Position numbers and translations under genes: made by a program
Assembly (NCBI RefSeq): GCF_024171995.1
Contig: NZ_JAMTCT010000005.1
Span: 310,001 to 374,000 of the forward strand
DNA from: Promicromonospora umidemergens
Lineage (GTDB): Bacteria; Actinomycetota; Actinomycetes; Actinomycetales; Cellulomonadaceae
Direction: 5' to 3'
DNA: 64,000 nucleotides
The notes under the pieces: generated by a model
Databases searched by the model: none
The model's input: only the letters and a program-made list of their open reading frames with translations
Told to the model about the DNA's origin: nothing
In this document: piece after piece, positions 63,650 to 64,000 of the stretch
Position numbering within the stretch: the first letter of the stretch is position 1
How the letters are laid out: each line of letters begins with the position of its first letter

Positions 63650-63997
63650 CTACTTCGGTGACGAAGCCTGCGACTCTTCAGCATCCTCGTTAAGCCACCG
63701 CTGCCACGTGCGGCGGTGCTCGTCGAGGAAGAGACCCCTCTGCAGGCGCATGGCTCCCTCCGGGCCGACCAGCATCGTGTTTCCGCGAGGGAGTCGTCCA
63801 TCCGGTACCGCTCCTGCGAAGTGTCGCTGGTCTCCTTGAAGCAGCTTCGGCCACTGCTTGGAAGGTTGAGCGATGAGTACAGGGTCGTCGCGGCGGGTCT
63901 GCCAGACGTTGACGCAGAGCCTGGTCACCTGGACGGTGAGTCCGTGCAGGTGGTGGAAAATGAAGTTGAGCGTATCGAGGGCATCTTCGGTCAGCAT
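63650..63997 (-). CDS. Uncharacterised protein, possibly incomplete at the window edge
   Basis: 115 aa from the ATG at 63997, but the frame may continue past the window. It reads TLNFIFHHLHGLTVQVTRLC then VNVWQTRRDDPVLIAQPSKQ, and a Trp-rich C-terminus (RTWQRWLNEDAEESQAS). No family is recognised. The composition supports coding. Confidence 0.5.
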   Translation of the reverse strand: MLTEDALDTLNFIFHHLHGLTVQVTRLCVNVWQTRRDDPVLIAQPSKQWPKLLQGDQRHFAGAVPDGRLPRGNTMLVGPEGAMRLQRGLFLDEHRRTWQRWLNEDAEESQASSPK

Positions 63998-64000
63998 GGC

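Noticed and set aside
1-64000. tRNA/rRNA genes, integrases, transposases, phage structural genes
   Set aside because: Looked for cloverleaf arms, CCA ends and DDE or Tyr-recombinase motifs and recognised none; a covariance-model search would be needed to exclude tRNAs fully.

Overview
The window is high-GC DNA with actinobacterial features: GTG/TTG starts, four-base stop/start overlaps, and many start codons placed 6-7 nt after a TANNNT box, as expected of leaderless transcripts. A secreted GH9 cellulase, a GH76 mannanase-like enzyme and a PL11 rhamnogalacturonan lyase, together with FxLD-type lanthipeptide genes, suggest a plant-polymer-degrading member of the Micrococcales (Cellulomonadaceae/Promicromonosporaceae type). 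This placement is inference.

Layout. 0-9 kb: the tail of a DUF4352-like protein, then a tightly coupled type I restriction-modification operon, hsdR / degenerate methyltransferase-TRD protein / hsdM / hsdS. The second gene is not a standard subunit. 9-18.5 kb: a class I lanthipeptide locus of the FxLD type. It holds an XRE-TPR regulator with a small partner protein on the minus strand, and a HAD phosphatase, a 45-aa precursor, LanB, LanC, and a fusion of a thiopeptide-type (SpaB C-terminal-like) domain with a protein-isoaspartate-type methyltransferase on the plus strand. A 17-bp hairpin separates precursor from lanB. 18.5-21.2 kb: a small XRE regulator, a ParB-like protein and two single-span proteins. 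21.3-23.6 kb: a PL11 lyase gene with a one-base frameshift.

23.8-37.6 kb: ordinary accessory chromosome. It includes a pentapeptide-repeat protein, PanE-like reductase/TetR, EamA/LysR, LysR/MFS, MFS/TetR, an isochorismatase-like hydrolase, an LLM flavin oxidoreductase, a CGNR zinc-finger regulator and a DUF2625 protein. Several divergent pairs carry clear palindromic operators. 37.8-44.8 kb: a carbohydrate locus with GH9 (ending in an odd His/Gly tail), GH76, a PEP mutase-like gene, a GH76 3'-end relic, and a secreted TIM-barrel + F5/8C protein. GH9 and GH76 share a LacI/CelR-like operator.

45-64 kb: a mosaic, defence-like region. It opens with a second FxLD methyltransferase beside a truncated, frameshifted lanC relic and a SIR2-domain fragment. 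It continues with a PD-(D/E)xK nuclease-NTPase giant, a stand-alone nuclease-like protein, a SIR2-like DUF4917 protein, two DUF2971 proteins, a HEPN-like protein, another nuclease-like protein and a frameshifted phosphotransferase. Lower-GC patches (hsdS, and 52-54 kb), gene relics and a diverged ~80-bp repeat shared by 18.5 kb and 60.7 kb indicate repeated gain and loss. No tRNA, rRNA, CRISPR array, integrase or transposase was recognised.
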